Shown: piece by piece, positions 1 through 8,196 of the stretch | Numbering within the stretch: position 1 is the first letter of the stretch | Layout of the letters: each line of letters opens with the position of its first letter | Source: CAMTUH01 sp947084935 | GTDB lineage: Bacteria; Pseudomonadota; Gammaproteobacteria; Coxiellales; Coxiellaceae | Assembly (NCBI GenBank): GCA_947084935.1 | Contig: CAMTUH010000001.1 | Coordinates: forward strand, 1-64,000 | Direction: 5' to 3' | DNA length: 64,000 bases | Program-made: the position numbers and the translations under genes | The notes under the pieces: model-generated | Databases searched by the model: none | Seen by the model: the letters and a program-made list of their open reading frames with translations, nothing else | What the model was told of the DNA's origin: nothing

Positions 1-5
1 CCAAC

Positions 6-1199
6 ATGTCAAAGGAAAAGTTTGTACGTTCGAAGCCGCACTTGAATGTGGGGACGATTGGTCACGTGGACCATGGAAAGACGACGTTGACGGCGGCGCT
101 GACGAAGGTATTGGCGGATAAGTTTGGAGGAGAGGCGAGGGCGTTTGACCAGATTGATAATGCACCGGAAGAACGCGAGCGAGGGATAACGATAGCGACG
201 TCGCACGTAGAATATCAGAGCGACAAGCGACACTACGCACACGTAGATTGTCCGGGACACGCGGATTACGTGAAGAACATGATCACGGGTGCGGCGCAAA
301 TGGACGGAGCGATTTTGGTGGTGAGCGCAGCAGACGGTCCGATGCCGCAAACGCGCGAACACATTGTATTGGCGAAGCAAGTGGGTGTGCCGAATATTAT
401 TGTATTTTTGAACAAAGCGGACATGGTGGATGACAAGGAGTTGCTGGATTTGGTGGAGATGGAAGTCCGAGATTTGCTGAACAGTTACGATTTTCCGGGG
501 GACAAGACGCCGATTATCGTGGGCTCGGCGTTAAAGGCGCTGGAAGGAGACGCGAGTGAGCTGGGTGTTCCATCGGTATTGAAGTTGGTGGAAACGATGG
601 ACGCGTACTTTCCGGAACCGAAGCGGGATATTGATCGTCCGTTTTTGATGCCGATTGAAGACGTGTTTTCGATTTCGGGTCGTGGGACGGTGGTGACGGG
701 ACGAATAGAGCGCGGGATCGTGAAGGTTGGCGATGAGTTAGAGATTGTGGGTTTGAAGGCGACGCTGAAGACGACGTGTACGGGTGTCGAGATGTTCCGT
801 AAGCTGCTGGACCAAGGACAAGCGGGAGACAACGTGGGTGTTCTGTTGCGTGGGACGAAGCGAGAAGAAGTGGAGCGAGGACAAGTATTAGCGAAGCCGG
901 GCAGTATTACGCCGCACACGAAGTTTGAAGCGGAGATATACGTATTGTCGAAAGAAGAAGGTGGTCGCCACACGCCGTTTTTCAATGGATATCGTCCTCA
1001 GTTTTACTTTAGGACGACGGACGTGACGGGAGAAGTGTTGAGCTTACCGAGTGGTGTGGAGATGGTGATGCCGGGAGACAACGTGAAGGTGACGGTGCAG
1101 ATGATTGCGCCGATTGCGATGGACGAAGGGGTTCGCTTTGCGGTACGCGAAGGGGGACGCACGGTGGGTGCCGGTGTCGTCACGAAGGTTATTGAGTAA
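6..1199 (+). CDS. tuf: Elongation factor EF-Tu
   Basis: This GTPase carries aminoacyl-tRNA to the ribosomal A site. The 397-residue protein has the full EF-Tu length. The G domain shows the P-loop GHVDHGKT at 19-26, DCPGH at 81-85 and NKAD at 136-139; the last is a variant of the more usual NKCD. Domains 2 and 3 follow and the protein ends in the expected VTKVIE-type tail. The gene lies 17 bases before rpsJ, so it is probably the last gene of a str-type cluster read through into the S10 operon. Only five bases precede the start, so its ribosome binding site and upstream genes are outside the window. Confidence 0.98.
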   Translation: MSKEKFVRSKPHLNVGTIGHVDHGKTTLTAALTKVLADKFGGEARAFDQIDNAPEERERGITIATSHVEYQSDKRHYAHVDCPGHADYVKNMITGAAQMDGAILVVSAADGPMPQTREHIVLAKQVGVPNIIVFLNKADMVDDKELLDLVEMEVRDLLNSYDFPGDKTPIIVGSALKALEGDASELGVPSVLKLVETMDAYFPEPKRDIDRPFLMPIEDVFSISGRGTVVTGRIERGIVKVGDELEIVGLKATLKTTCTGVEMFRKLLDQGQAGDNVGVLLRGTKREEVERGQVLAKPGSITPHTKFEAEIYVLSKEEGGRHTPFFNGYRPQFYFRTTDVTGEVLSLPSGVEMVMPGDNVKVTVQMIAPIAMDEGVRFAVREGGRTVGAGVVTKVIE

Positions 1200-1216
1200 C
1201 TATTGGAAAAAATATC

Positions 1217-1540
1217 ATGGCAGTTGTGAATAACAATCAACGTATACGAATCAGACTGAAAGCGTTTGATCATAGGCTCATTGATCGTTCAACGAAGGAA
1301 ATTGTTGAGACGGCTCGACGAACGGGCGCGATTATTAAAGGGCCGATTCCGTTGCCGACGAAAATCGAACGCTATACGGTTTTGATTTCTCCGCACGTCG
1401 ATAAAGACGCGCGAGATCAATACGAAATACGAACGCATAAGCGCTTGGTTGATATTTTGCAACCGACCGATAAAACCGTCGACGCATTGATGAAACTCGA
1501 TTTGGCGGCGGGTGTTGATGTACAGATTAGTGTTGAATAG
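1217..1540 (+). CDS. rpsJ: 30S ribosomal protein S10
   Basis: S10 belongs to the 30S head and, as NusE, also joins the transcription antitermination complex. The protein has 107 residues, a few longer at the N-terminus than the E. coli protein. It carries the family blocks RIRLKAFDHRLID, GPIPLPTK and DARDQYEIRTHKRL, and ends DLAAGVDVQISVE. Only 17 bases separate it from tuf, so there is no room for the long L4-responsive leader that precedes the E. coli S10 operon. L4 autoregulation at this position is therefore unlikely (inference). Confidence 0.97.
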   Translation: MAVVNNNQRIRIRLKAFDHRLIDRSTKEIVETARRTGAIIKGPIPLPTKIERYTVLISPHVDKDARDQYEIRTHKRLVDILQPTDKTVDALMKLDLAAGVDVQISVE

Positions 1541-1553
1541 TGGAGAGTAGGCA

Positions 1554-2210
1554 ATGCCTATCGGATTAATTGGTAGAAAATGCGGTATGACTCGGATATT
1601 TACTGAGTCAGGAACGTCCGTGCCGGTCACCGTTGTTGAAGTTGCCCCAAATCGGGTAGCTCAAGTTAAAACACTGGGCGTTGATGGCTATCGGGCATTG
1701 CAAGTGACCGCTGGTGCTAAAACGGCCTCACACGTCAATAAGCCGATGGCGGGTCATTTTGCTAAAGCGAATTTGGAAGCCGGTGATCGTGTGAGTGAGA
1801 TTCGTTTGCACGACAACGAATTACCGGAAACCAAAGTGGGCGATCAGTTAACCGTGGAATTATTTCAAGTGGGGCAACCCGTGGATGTAAGAGGGTTGAC
1901 GCGCGGTAAAGGATACGCGGGTACGGTGAAACGACATAATTTCCGTACGCAAGATGCAAGTCACGGTAACTCCATTTCGCACCGCAAGCCCGGTTCGATC
2001 GGACAAAATCAGTCCCCGGGGCGCGTGTTCAAAGGAAAAAGAATGTCGGGTCATATGGGAGACGTGTATCGTACCGCGTTGAATCAAGAAATTGTTAAAG
2101 TCGATGCCGAGCGACACTTGTTATTAATTAAAGGGGCTGTGCCGGGTGCGCCGGGCGGCGACGTTGTGATCACGGTATCCGTGAAAAGAAAAAAGAAAGG
2201 AGGTGAGTGA
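1554..2210 (+). CDS. rplC: 50S ribosomal protein L3
   Basis: L3 is an early-assembling 50S protein whose extended loop reaches toward the peptidyl transferase centre. The protein has 218 residues, near the usual length. It starts MPIGLIGRKCGMTRIF and has the conserved loop region with SHGNSISHRKPGSIGQ and GKRMSGHMG. A GGAG ribosome binding site stands eight bases before the ATG. The stop TGA shares one base with the ATG of rplD, which suggests translational coupling. The Gln in the GSIGQ block is the residue methylated by PrmB in relatives; modification here is not shown. Confidence 0.97.
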   Translation: MPIGLIGRKCGMTRIFTESGTSVPVTVVEVAPNRVAQVKTLGVDGYRALQVTAGAKTASHVNKPMAGHFAKANLEAGDRVSEIRLHDNELPETKVGDQLTVELFQVGQPVDVRGLTRGKGYAGTVKRHNFRTQDASHGNSISHRKPGSIGQNQSPGRVFKGKRMSGHMGDVYRTALNQEIVKVDAERHLLLIKGAVPGAPGGDVVITVSVKRKKKGGE

Positions 2211-2827
2211 TGGAATTGTCGATTAACTCCCTCGGGAAAAAAGCGAGCGCCACCCTTAACGTGTCGGATAATACTTTTGGTAATCCGTTCAATGAAGGTC
2301 TGGTGCATCAAGTCGTCACTGCCTATTTGGCGGGTGGACGTGCGGGCACAAAAGCGCAGAAAAATCGAAGTGATGTTAGCGGCGGCGGTATTAAACCGTG
2401 GCGACAAAAAGGCACGGGTCGTGCGCGCGCCGGTAGCATTCGAAGCCCGTTGTGGCGGGGAGGCGGCGTGACCTTTGCGGCAAGACCGCGCGATTACTCG
2501 CAAAAAATAAATAAAAAGATGTATCAAAAAGCGATGGCGTCCATTTTGTCTGAGTTGGTTCGACAAGAACGTTTGGTGGTCATTGACGAATTGAAATTAA
2601 AAGAACCGAAAACAAAAGAATTGAAAGGTATTTTAGATAAATTGGGTTTTGAAAAAGCATTGATTGTTATTGCTGGTGACGATAAAAACGTTTATTTGTC
2701 TTCGCGTAATTTAGTGGGTGTTGACGTGTGTGATGTTTCCCAAATTGATCCCGTTCGTTTAGTGGGCGCAGAAAAAATAGTGCTGACGGTTGACGCGGTC
2801 AAAAAACTGGAGGAGCGATTGTCGTGA
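2210..2827 (+). CDS. rplD: 50S ribosomal protein L4
   Basis: L4 is a primary 23S rRNA binder that lines the exit tunnel. I chose the ATG at 2210, giving 205 residues that begin MELSINSL. A strong AGGAGG lies just upstream. An in-frame GTG one codon earlier is less likely because L4 proteins start this way. The tunnel loop shows the family's WRQKGTGRARAGSIRSP-type segment around residues 63-80. The 3' end overlaps rplW by four bases. Confidence 0.96.
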   Translation: MELSINSLGKKASATLNVSDNTFGNPFNEGLVHQVVTAYLAGGRAGTKAQKNRSDVSGGGIKPWRQKGTGRARAGSIRSPLWRGGGVTFAARPRDYSQKINKKMYQKAMASILSELVRQERLVVIDELKLKEPKTKELKGILDKLGFEKALIVIAGDDKNVYLSSRNLVGVDVCDVSQIDPVRLVGAEKIVLTVDAVKKLEERLS

Positions 2828-3111
2828 GCGATGAACGATTACTTAAAATATTAGTCACGCCTCACATTTCGGAGAAAAGTGCTTCCGTGAGCGGGCTGTA
2901 TGTGTTTGAGGTAATGCCGGACGCAACCAAACCCGAGATTAAAAAAGCAGTCGAACAACAATTTAACGTTGCAGTTAAATCGGTGCGCGTTTGCCGAGTG
3001 AAAGGAAAAACCACTCGATTTAAACAAGTTCGTGGACGCCGAAGAGGATGGAAAAAGGCGTTTGTCACGTTGGTCGCAGGGAATCAAATTGACATTGCCG
3101 CCGGTGATTGA
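2824..3111 (+). CDS. rplW: 50S ribosomal protein L23
   Basis: L23 sits at the exit of the ribosome tunnel and is the docking site for trigger factor and SRP. The 95-residue protein starts with GTG and reads SDERLLKILVTPHISEKA, matching the family's N-terminal block. The basic loop is present as GKTTRFKQVRGRRRGWKKAFV. The start overlaps the end of rplD by four bases (GTGA), and the C-terminus is followed closely by rplB. Confidence 0.96.
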   Translation: MSDERLLKILVTPHISEKSASVSGLYVFEVMPDATKPEIKKAVEQQFNVAVKSVRVCRVKGKTTRFKQVRGRRRGWKKAFVTLVAGNQIDIAAGD

Positions 3112-3128
3112 AGGTTGGAGTAAGTAGA

Positions 3129-3956
3129 ATGCCTTTAGTAAAAACAAAACCCACGTCGCCCGGACGACGATTCGTCGTCAAAGTGGTGCATCCTGAGTTG
3201 CACAAAGGCGAACCGCATGAATCGCTGATTCGAAGTAAGCGGCGTACGAGCGCGCGCAACAATCAAGGCCGCATGACGGTGCGTTTTCGTGGGGGCGCGC
3301 ACAAGCGTCAGTATCGCATCATTGATTTCAAACGCGATAAAGATGGGATTGAAGGCACTGTTGAGCGGCTCGAGTACGATCCGAATCGCAGCGCGCACAT
3401 CGCGTTGGTGTTGTACCCCGATGGCGAACGACGTTATATTATTGCGCCCAAAGGGGTGCGCGCGGGTTCCGTAGTGGTGTCGGGAAAGGACGCGCCGATT
3501 AAGCCCGGCAATTGTCTGCCGATGGAGAACATGCCAATTGGTGCAACGGTGCACTGTGTTGAATTAAAACCTGGAAAGGGTGCGCAGTTGATGCGAAGCG
3601 CGGGATCGTCTGCGCAATTAGCCGCGCGGGAAGGTATTTATGCCGTTATCCGCATGCGATCGGGTGAGATGCGTAAAGTGTTAGCGAGCTGTCGTGCGTG
3701 TATCGGTGAGGTATCGAATTCGGAACACAACCTTCGTTCATTTGGTAAAGCCGGTGCGCGACGTTGGCGTGGTCGAAGACCGCACGTGCGCGGTGTCGCG
3801 ATGAATCCTGTGGATCATCCGCACGGTGGTGGTGAAGGTAAAACATCCGGTGGGCGTCATCCGGTATCACCGCACGGAATTCCAACGAAAGGATTCAAGA
3901 CGCGACGTAACAAACGAACCAGAAACATGATTATTCGCGATCGACGCGAGAAGTAA
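3129..3956 (+). CDS. rplB: 50S ribosomal protein L2
   Basis: L2 is essential for subunit association and peptidyl transferase activity. I place the start at the ATG of MPLVKTKPTSPGRRF, giving 275 residues. A GGAG site stands upstream, and an earlier in-frame TTG would add a non-homologous stretch. The C-terminal region contains the conserved VDHPHGGGEGKT segment with the catalytically important His, and ends in a basic KTRRNKRTRNMIIRDRR tail. It follows rplW by 17 bases. Confidence 0.97.
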   Translation: MPLVKTKPTSPGRRFVVKVVHPELHKGEPHESLIRSKRRTSARNNQGRMTVRFRGGAHKRQYRIIDFKRDKDGIEGTVERLEYDPNRSAHIALVLYPDGERRYIIAPKGVRAGSVVVSGKDAPIKPGNCLPMENMPIGATVHCVELKPGKGAQLMRSAGSSAQLAAREGIYAVIRMRSGEMRKVLASCRACIGEVSNSEHNLRSFGKAGARRWRGRRPHVRGVAMNPVDHPHGGGEGKTSGGRHPVSPHGIPTKGFKTRRNKRTRNMIIRDRREK

Positions 3957-3972
3957 ATAAACGGGGGAAAGC

Positions 3973-4266
3973 GTGCCAAGATCAACACTGAAAGGACCAT
4001 TCGTCGACCACCATCTGCAAATGAAGGTCGAGCGTGCCCAAAAAGAGGGAAGTAAGAAACCCATCAAGACGTGGTCTCGACGCTCGATGATTGTGCCAGA
4101 GATGGTAGGGTTAACTATTGCCGTTCACAATGGTCGCCAACACGTACCGATTTATATTTCGGAAAACATGGTTGGTCACAAGCTGGGTGAATTTGCGATT
4201 ACGCGCACGTTTCGTGCTCACTCGGGTGATCGAAAAGTGAAAGAAGAAGAGAGAGCGAAAGAATGA
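3973..4266 (+). CDS. rpsS: 30S ribosomal protein S19
   Basis: S19 forms part of the 30S head near the A site and pairs with S13. The gene starts with GTG, giving MPRSTLKGPFVDHHL and 97 residues; a GGGG run lies just upstream. The conserved TWSRRSMIVPEMVGLTIAVH and GHKLGEFAITRTFRAH blocks are present. The stop overlaps the start of rplV. Confidence 0.96.
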   Translation: MPRSTLKGPFVDHHLQMKVERAQKEGSKKPIKTWSRRSMIVPEMVGLTIAVHNGRQHVPIYISENMVGHKLGEFAITRTFRAHSGDRKVKEEERAKE

Positions 4267-4604
4267 TGGAAGTGGGGTCGGTATTAAAATATGCACGTAT
4301 TTCAGCGCAAAAAGCTCGGCTCGTTGCGGATCAAGTGCGTGGATTACGTGCGGAACAGGCTGTCGATTTGCTGCGGTTCAGTAATAAAAAAGCTGCCGGA
4401 ATTATTAAAAAGGTGGTGGATTCAGCGATTGCCAATGCCGAGCACAACAAAGGTGCGGATGTCGACGAATTAACCGTCTACAGAATAGTTGTTGATGAAG
4501 GTCCGATGTCTCGACGATATCGAGCGCGTGCGCGAGGACGAGGCAATCAGATTTTAAAACGCACGTGCCACATTACCGTCGTGGTCTCAGATTTGAAAGA
4601 GTAA
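4263..4604 (+). CDS. rplV: 50S ribosomal protein L22
   Basis: L22 binds all domains of 23S rRNA, and its beta-hairpin lines the exit tunnel. The protein has 113 residues with the family's YARISAQKARLVADQVRG start. The tunnel hairpin ends in RRYRARARGRGNQILKRTCHI. Two ATG codons stand side by side at 4263 and 4266; the first overlaps the rpsS stop as ATGA and I kept it. The difference is one residue. Confidence 0.95.
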   Translation: MMEVGSVLKYARISAQKARLVADQVRGLRAEQAVDLLRFSNKKAAGIIKKVVDSAIANAEHNKGADVDELTVYRIVVDEGPMSRRYRARARGRGNQILKRTCHITVVVSDLKE

Positions 4605-4630
4605 AGAACGAGTTATTGGAGAAAAACCCA

Positions 4631-5320
4631 ATGGGTCAAAAAGTAAATCCAACTGGCATACGCCTAGGTATCACAAAAGACTGGACGTCCAACTGGTATG
4701 CGGATTCAAAAGATTTTGCCGATCGTTTAAACGACGATCTGAACGTTCGCGCATTGTTGGAAGCTCGCCTTAAAGGCGCGGCGGTGAGTCGCATACAGAT
4801 TGAACGCCCGGCACGAAACGCAAAAATTGCGATTTATTCAGCACGCCCTGGCGTGATTATCGGTAAGAAGGGTGGCGAAATTGAAGCGTTGCGTGATGAA
4901 ATATCCAAAATGATGAAAGTGCCGGTGAACATCAGCATTGAAGAAATTCGCAAACCGGAGTTGGACGCCAAATTGGTTGCTGAAAATATCGCGCAGCAGT
5001 TGGAACGCCGCATTATGTTCCGACGCGCGATGAAGCGCGCGATCCAAAACACCATGCGACAAGGTGCGCTGGGGATCAGAATTAATATTGCTGGACGTTT
5101 GGGGGGTGCTGAAATTGCACGTACGGAGTGGTCTCGGGAGGGACGCGTTCCTTTACACACTTTCCGCGCCGACATCGATTACGGTACGGCGATTGCAAAG
5201 ACCACGTACGGCGTGATCGGGGTTAAAGTGTGGATTTACCGAGGCGAAAAACACCTGATGAAAAAAGAAGAGCCTAAGCCCGTGCAAACGGTGGAAATGG
5301 AAGAAGGCGGAGCGAGTTAA
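4631..5320 (+). CDS. rpsC: 30S ribosomal protein S3
   Basis: S3 lies at the mRNA entry channel and contributes to mRNA helicase activity. I chose the ATG that gives MGQKVNPTGIRLGITKDW, the universal S3 start, for 229 residues; a longer in-frame reading runs back into rplV. A TTGGAG site stands upstream. The KH domain shows VIIGKKGGEIEALRDEI near residues 63-78. The C-terminus is a short acidic tail. Confidence 0.97.
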   Translation: MGQKVNPTGIRLGITKDWTSNWYADSKDFADRLNDDLNVRALLEARLKGAAVSRIQIERPARNAKIAIYSARPGVIIGKKGGEIEALRDEISKMMKVPVNISIEEIRKPELDAKLVAENIAQQLERRIMFRRAMKRAIQNTMRQGALGIRINIAGRLGGAEIARTEWSREGRVPLHTFRADIDYGTAIAKTTYGVIGVKVWIYRGEKHLMKKEEPKPVQTVEMEEGGAS

Positions 5321-5332
5321 CGGGGATAAATA

Positions 5333-5746
5333 ATGCTTCAACCAAGTAACAGAAAATATCGAAAAGATTTTAAGGGCCGAAATCCGGGTAACGCGACGCG
5401 CGGAAATAAAGTCGATTTTGGTGAGTACGGTCTTAAGGCCACGACACGAGGTCGTATCACCGCGCGTCAATTAGAAGCGGCGCGACGTGCCATTGCGCGT
5501 CATATTAAACGGGGTGGGAAAGTATTTCTTCGAATTTTCCCGGATAAACCCATTTCAAAAAAACCACTGGAAGTGCGACAAGGAAAAGGAAAAGGAAATG
5601 TGGAATATTGGGTCGCATTGATACAGCCAGGACGGATGATGTTTGAATTGGATGGGGTGACGGAAGAATTGGCGCGGGAGGCTTTTTCGAGGGCATCCGC
5701 GAAGTTGCCCGTGCGATCCATCTTTGTAAAACGGACGGTAATGTAA
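5333..5746 (+). CDS. rplP: 50S ribosomal protein L16
   Basis: L16 organises the A-site region of the 50S subunit. The 137-residue protein begins MLQPSNRKYRKDFKGRN. It contains the segments GRITARQLEAARRAI and GKGKGNVEYWVALIQPGRM, and ends FVKRTVM. A GGGGAT site precedes the ATG after a 12-base gap from rpsC. Its stop is directly followed by the ATG of rpmC. Confidence 0.96.
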   Translation: MLQPSNRKYRKDFKGRNPGNATRGNKVDFGEYGLKATTRGRITARQLEAARRAIARHIKRGGKVFLRIFPDKPISKKPLEVRQGKGKGNVEYWVALIQPGRMMFELDGVTEELAREAFSRASAKLPVRSIFVKRTVM

Positions 5747-5944
5747 ATGAACACTAAAGAAATGCGTGAAAAATCGGCTGCTGATTTGAAAAAAGAATTG
5801 TTGGAATTGTGTAAAGAGCACTTCAATTTACGCATGCAAAAAAGCATGGGTGAGGCGCCTAAGTCACATCTTTATAAACGCGTGCGTCGAGATATTGCGC
5901 GCGTGAAAACGATCCTGAATGAAAAGGGGCGTAAGCATGAATGA
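5747..5944 (+). CDS. rpmC: 50S ribosomal protein L29
   Basis: L29 sits next to L23 at the tunnel exit. The 65-residue alpha-helical protein starts MNTKEMREKSAADLKKEL and contains the family core FNLRMQKSMGEA and RRDIARVKTILNEK. It abuts rplP with no gap and its end overlaps the start of rpsQ by eight bases, so it is probably translated by coupling. Confidence 0.94.
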   Translation: MNTKEMREKSAADLKKELLELCKEHFNLRMQKSMGEAPKSHLYKRVRRDIARVKTILNEKGRKHE

Positions 5945-6200
5945 GAAAGAAAAAGTCATACGCACGTTAACGGGTAAGGTGGTCAGTAACAAAATGACGG
6001 ACACCATTACGGTAGCGATTGAGCGACGTGTACAGCATCCGAAATACGGTAAGTTTATCCGTCGCACGACGAAAATTCACGCGCACGATAAAGGCAATCA
6101 ATGCCATACGGGTGATGTTGTGACGATACGCGAATGCCGACCGATTTCGAAAACAAAAAGTTGGACGCTGGTAGAAGTCAAGGAACGAGTAGAGAAATGA
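5937..6200 (+). CDS. rpsQ: 30S ribosomal protein S17
   Basis: S17 is a primary 16S rRNA binder of OB-fold type. I chose the ATG at 5937, giving MNEKEKVIRTLTGKVVSNKM and 87 residues. An upstream in-frame ATG would add six residues that have no family match. The conserved RRVQHPKYGKFIRRTTK and GDVVTIRECRPISKTKSW blocks are present. This closes the S10-type set before rplN. Confidence 0.95.
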   Translation: MNEKEKVIRTLTGKVVSNKMTDTITVAIERRVQHPKYGKFIRRTTKIHAHDKGNQCHTGDVVTIRECRPISKTKSWTLVEVKERVEK

Positions 6201-6222
6201 GATTTGCGGTGGGAGCAAGGCT

Positions 6223-6591
6223 ATGATTCAAGAACAATCGGTCGTTGACGTGGCTGATAACACGGGCGCAAGACGGGTCATGTGCATTAAGGTTTTGGGT
6301 GGTTCCAAGCGACGTTACGCCAATATTGGTGACGTGATTAAAGTCACGGTAAAAGAAGCACTTCCACGCGGTAAAGTGAAAAAGGGTGAAGTGATGAATG
6401 CCGTGGTGGTACGAACGCGAAAAGGCGTTCGACGTGATGATGGCTCATTGATTCGTTTTGACAGTAATGCTGTCGTGCTGTTGAACGCTCAATTACAGCC
6501 GATTGGCACGCGTATTTTCGGGCCGGTAACTCGAGAATTGCGGACTGAAAATTTTATGAAAATTGTTTCGTTGGCTTTGGAAGTTTTATAA
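6223..6591 (+). CDS. rplN: 50S ribosomal protein L14
   Basis: L14 lies at the subunit interface. It opens the spc-type set here, only 22 bases after rpsQ, so no separate promoter region is evident. The 122-residue protein starts MIQEQSVVDVADNTGARRV. It also has KEALPRGKVKKGEV and FGPVTRELR, all typical L14 blocks. Confidence 0.97.
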   Translation: MIQEQSVVDVADNTGARRVMCIKVLGGSKRRYANIGDVIKVTVKEALPRGKVKKGEVMNAVVVRTRKGVRRDDGSLIRFDSNAVVLLNAQLQPIGTRIFGPVTRELRTENFMKIVSLALEVL

Positions 6592-6606
6592 CGAGTGGTG
6601 AAACCG

Positions 6607-6930
6607 ATGTCTATGCGAAAAATTAAAAAAGACGATATGGTTGTCGTCACAACGGGAAGAGACAAGGGGCGAAGCGGTAAGGTCATTAAAGTCCTGCCGG
6701 ACAATCGTCTTTTAGTTGAAGGCGTTAATATGGTAAAGAAAAACGTGAGGCCTAACCCTAACAAGGGTGAGCAAGGTGGGATCCTTGATCGCGAATCGGG
6801 TATTCATGTTTCGAATGTCGCCGTATTTAATCCAACGACAAAAAAAGGGGATCGCGTTGGTTTCAAGGTACTCAAGGACGGTAAAAAAGTACGCTGTTTT
6901 AAGTCGAACGGCGAAGTGATTGACGTTTAA
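6607..6930 (+). CDS. rplX: 50S ribosomal protein L24
   Basis: L24 starts 50S assembly; it has a KOW RNA-binding fold. I chose the ATG giving MSMRKIKKDDMVVVTTGRDK and 107 residues; an upstream GTG would overlap the intergenic region and add a non-conserved stretch. The KOW core reads VTTGRDKGRSGKVIKVLP, followed by VEGVNMVKKNVRPNPNKGEQGG. A start two codons later is possible. Confidence 0.94.
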   Translation: MSMRKIKKDDMVVVTTGRDKGRSGKVIKVLPDNRLLVEGVNMVKKNVRPNPNKGEQGGILDRESGIHVSNVAVFNPTTKKGDRVGFKVLKDGKKVRCFKSNGEVIDV

Positions 6931-6941
6931 AGGCACTGACC

Positions 6942-7481
6942 ATGATTGCATTACAAGAATTATATAAAAAAACGATTGTGTCGACGCTCCACAAAGAGTT
7001 CGCCTATAAATCCGTGATGGAAGTCCCTCGACTCACGAAAATTACCCTGAATATGGGGGTGGGTGAAGCGGTTGCGGATAAGAAAGTTATCGAGCACGCG
7101 ATGGGAGACATGGCGAAAATCGCGGGACAAAAGCCGATTATTCGTCATGCTAAAAAATCGGAGGCCGGATTTAAAATTCGTGAGGGTTGGCCGGTCGGAT
7201 GCAAAGTGACTTTACGTCGAGGGCGCATGTATGAGTTTTTAGAACGACTCATTTCAATTGCCATCCCGCGCATTCGAGATTTTCGCGGATTCAGTCCGCG
7301 CGCGTTTGATGGACGTGGCAATTACAGTCTGGGGATTCGGGAACAAATCGTGTTTCCAGAGATTGAATACGATAAGATTGACGCAATTCGAGGTATGGAT
7401 ATTACCCTTACAACAACAGCTAAAACGGATAAAGAAGGCCGCGCTTTGTTAAAAGCCTTCGGTTTTCCGTTGAAGGATTGA
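6942..7481 (+). CDS. rplE: 50S ribosomal protein L5
   Basis: L5 binds 5S rRNA in the central protuberance. The 179-residue protein begins MIALQELYKKTIV and carries VPRLTKITLNMGVGEA. It also has GQKPIIRHAKKSEAGFKIREG and the C-terminal DITLTTTAKTDKEGRALLKAFG. These blocks match the family in order and the length is normal. Confidence 0.97.
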   Translation: MIALQELYKKTIVSTLHKEFAYKSVMEVPRLTKITLNMGVGEAVADKKVIEHAMGDMAKIAGQKPIIRHAKKSEAGFKIREGWPVGCKVTLRRGRMYEFLERLISIAIPRIRDFRGFSPRAFDGRGNYSLGIREQIVFPEIEYDKIDAIRGMDITLTTTAKTDKEGRALLKAFGFPLKD

Positions 7482-7489
7482 GGTAACCA

Positions 7490-7789
7490 ATGGCAAAAAC
7501 GAGTGAAGTTAGAAGAAATTTAAAACGTATCCGTAAGTCCCGGTCGGCGCGGGTGAAGCGTAGCGAATTAAAAATAGCAGTCCGAAAAGGGACTCCGGAA
7601 GAACAAGAAGTGGCGATTCTTAAGTTGCAAAAAAGCGATCGCAATGAAAGTAAGTCGCGTGTGCGCAATCGTTGTCGCCTATGTGGGCGACCCCGCGGTA
7701 CGTTGAAAAAATTTGGTTTGTGTCGCATCCACCTGCGTGAAGCGGCGATGCGTGGTGATGTACCCGGATTGAAGAAAGCGAGCTGGTAA
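7490..7789 (+). CDS. rpsN: 30S ribosomal protein S14, long form with a zinc-ribbon-like motif
   Basis: S14 is a late-assembling protein of the 30S head. At 99 residues this is the long form, which in most proteobacteria has lost zinc binding. Here Cys62 and Cys65 are followed after twelve residues by Cys78 and, two residues further on, by His81. That spacing equals the C-x2-C-x12-C-x2-C ribbon of short zinc-type S14 proteins, with His as the fourth ligand. E. coli S14 keeps only the first Cys at these positions as I recall it. The conserved tail REAAMRGDVPGLKKASW confirms the identity. Whether zinc is bound is inference. Confidence 0.95.
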   Translation: MAKTSEVRRNLKRIRKSRSARVKRSELKIAVRKGTPEEQEVAILKLQKSDRNESKSRVRNRCRLCGRPRGTLKKFGLCRIHLREAAMRGDVPGLKKASW

Positions 7790-7791
7790 AT

Positions 7792-8187
7792 ATGAACATA
7801 CAAGACCCGATTAGTGACATGTTAACGCGTATTCGTAACGCACAGGCGGTTGCGAAAAAAGAAGTCGCGATCCCAATGTCTAAATTAAAAATAGGCATTG
7901 CGAAGGTGCTTAAAGACGAAGGTTATATTGTGGATTACCAAGAGGCAAATGGATCAGCCACCCCTTCGATTGTTGTCACCTTAAAATACTACGAGGGAAA
8001 ACCGGTAATTTCAGAAATTGATCGCGTCAGTCGTCCGGGTTTACGCGTCTATAAAACGAAAGACGAATTACCGAAAGTCAAAAACGGTTTGGGTGTTGCC
8101 ATCATTTCTACGTCGAAAGGGGTGATGTCGGATCGTGAGGCTCGTCGCCAAGGTGAAGGCGGTGAAATTATTTGTTACGTGAGTTAG
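7792..8187 (+). CDS. rpsH: 30S ribosomal protein S8
   Basis: S8 binds the central domain of 16S rRNA and in E. coli represses the spc operon at rplE. The protein has 131 residues, starting MNIQDPISDMLTRIRNAQAV. The C-terminal rRNA-binding block GVAIISTSKGVMSDREARRQ is complete. The gene follows rpsN by two bases. Whether S8 autoregulates here cannot be seen from sequence alone. Confidence 0.97.
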   Translation: MNIQDPISDMLTRIRNAQAVAKKEVAIPMSKLKIGIAKVLKDEGYIVDYQEANGSATPSIVVTLKYYEGKPVISEIDRVSRPGLRVYKTKDELPKVKNGLGVAIISTSKGVMSDREARRQGEGGEIICYVS

Positions 8188-8196
8188 GAGAGTACG

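Noticed and set aside
9..1273. Long open frames opposite tuf (123, 166 and 89 codons)
   Set aside because: They lie on the other strand of a clear EF-Tu gene, have no ribosome binding sites and show no protein-like pattern.
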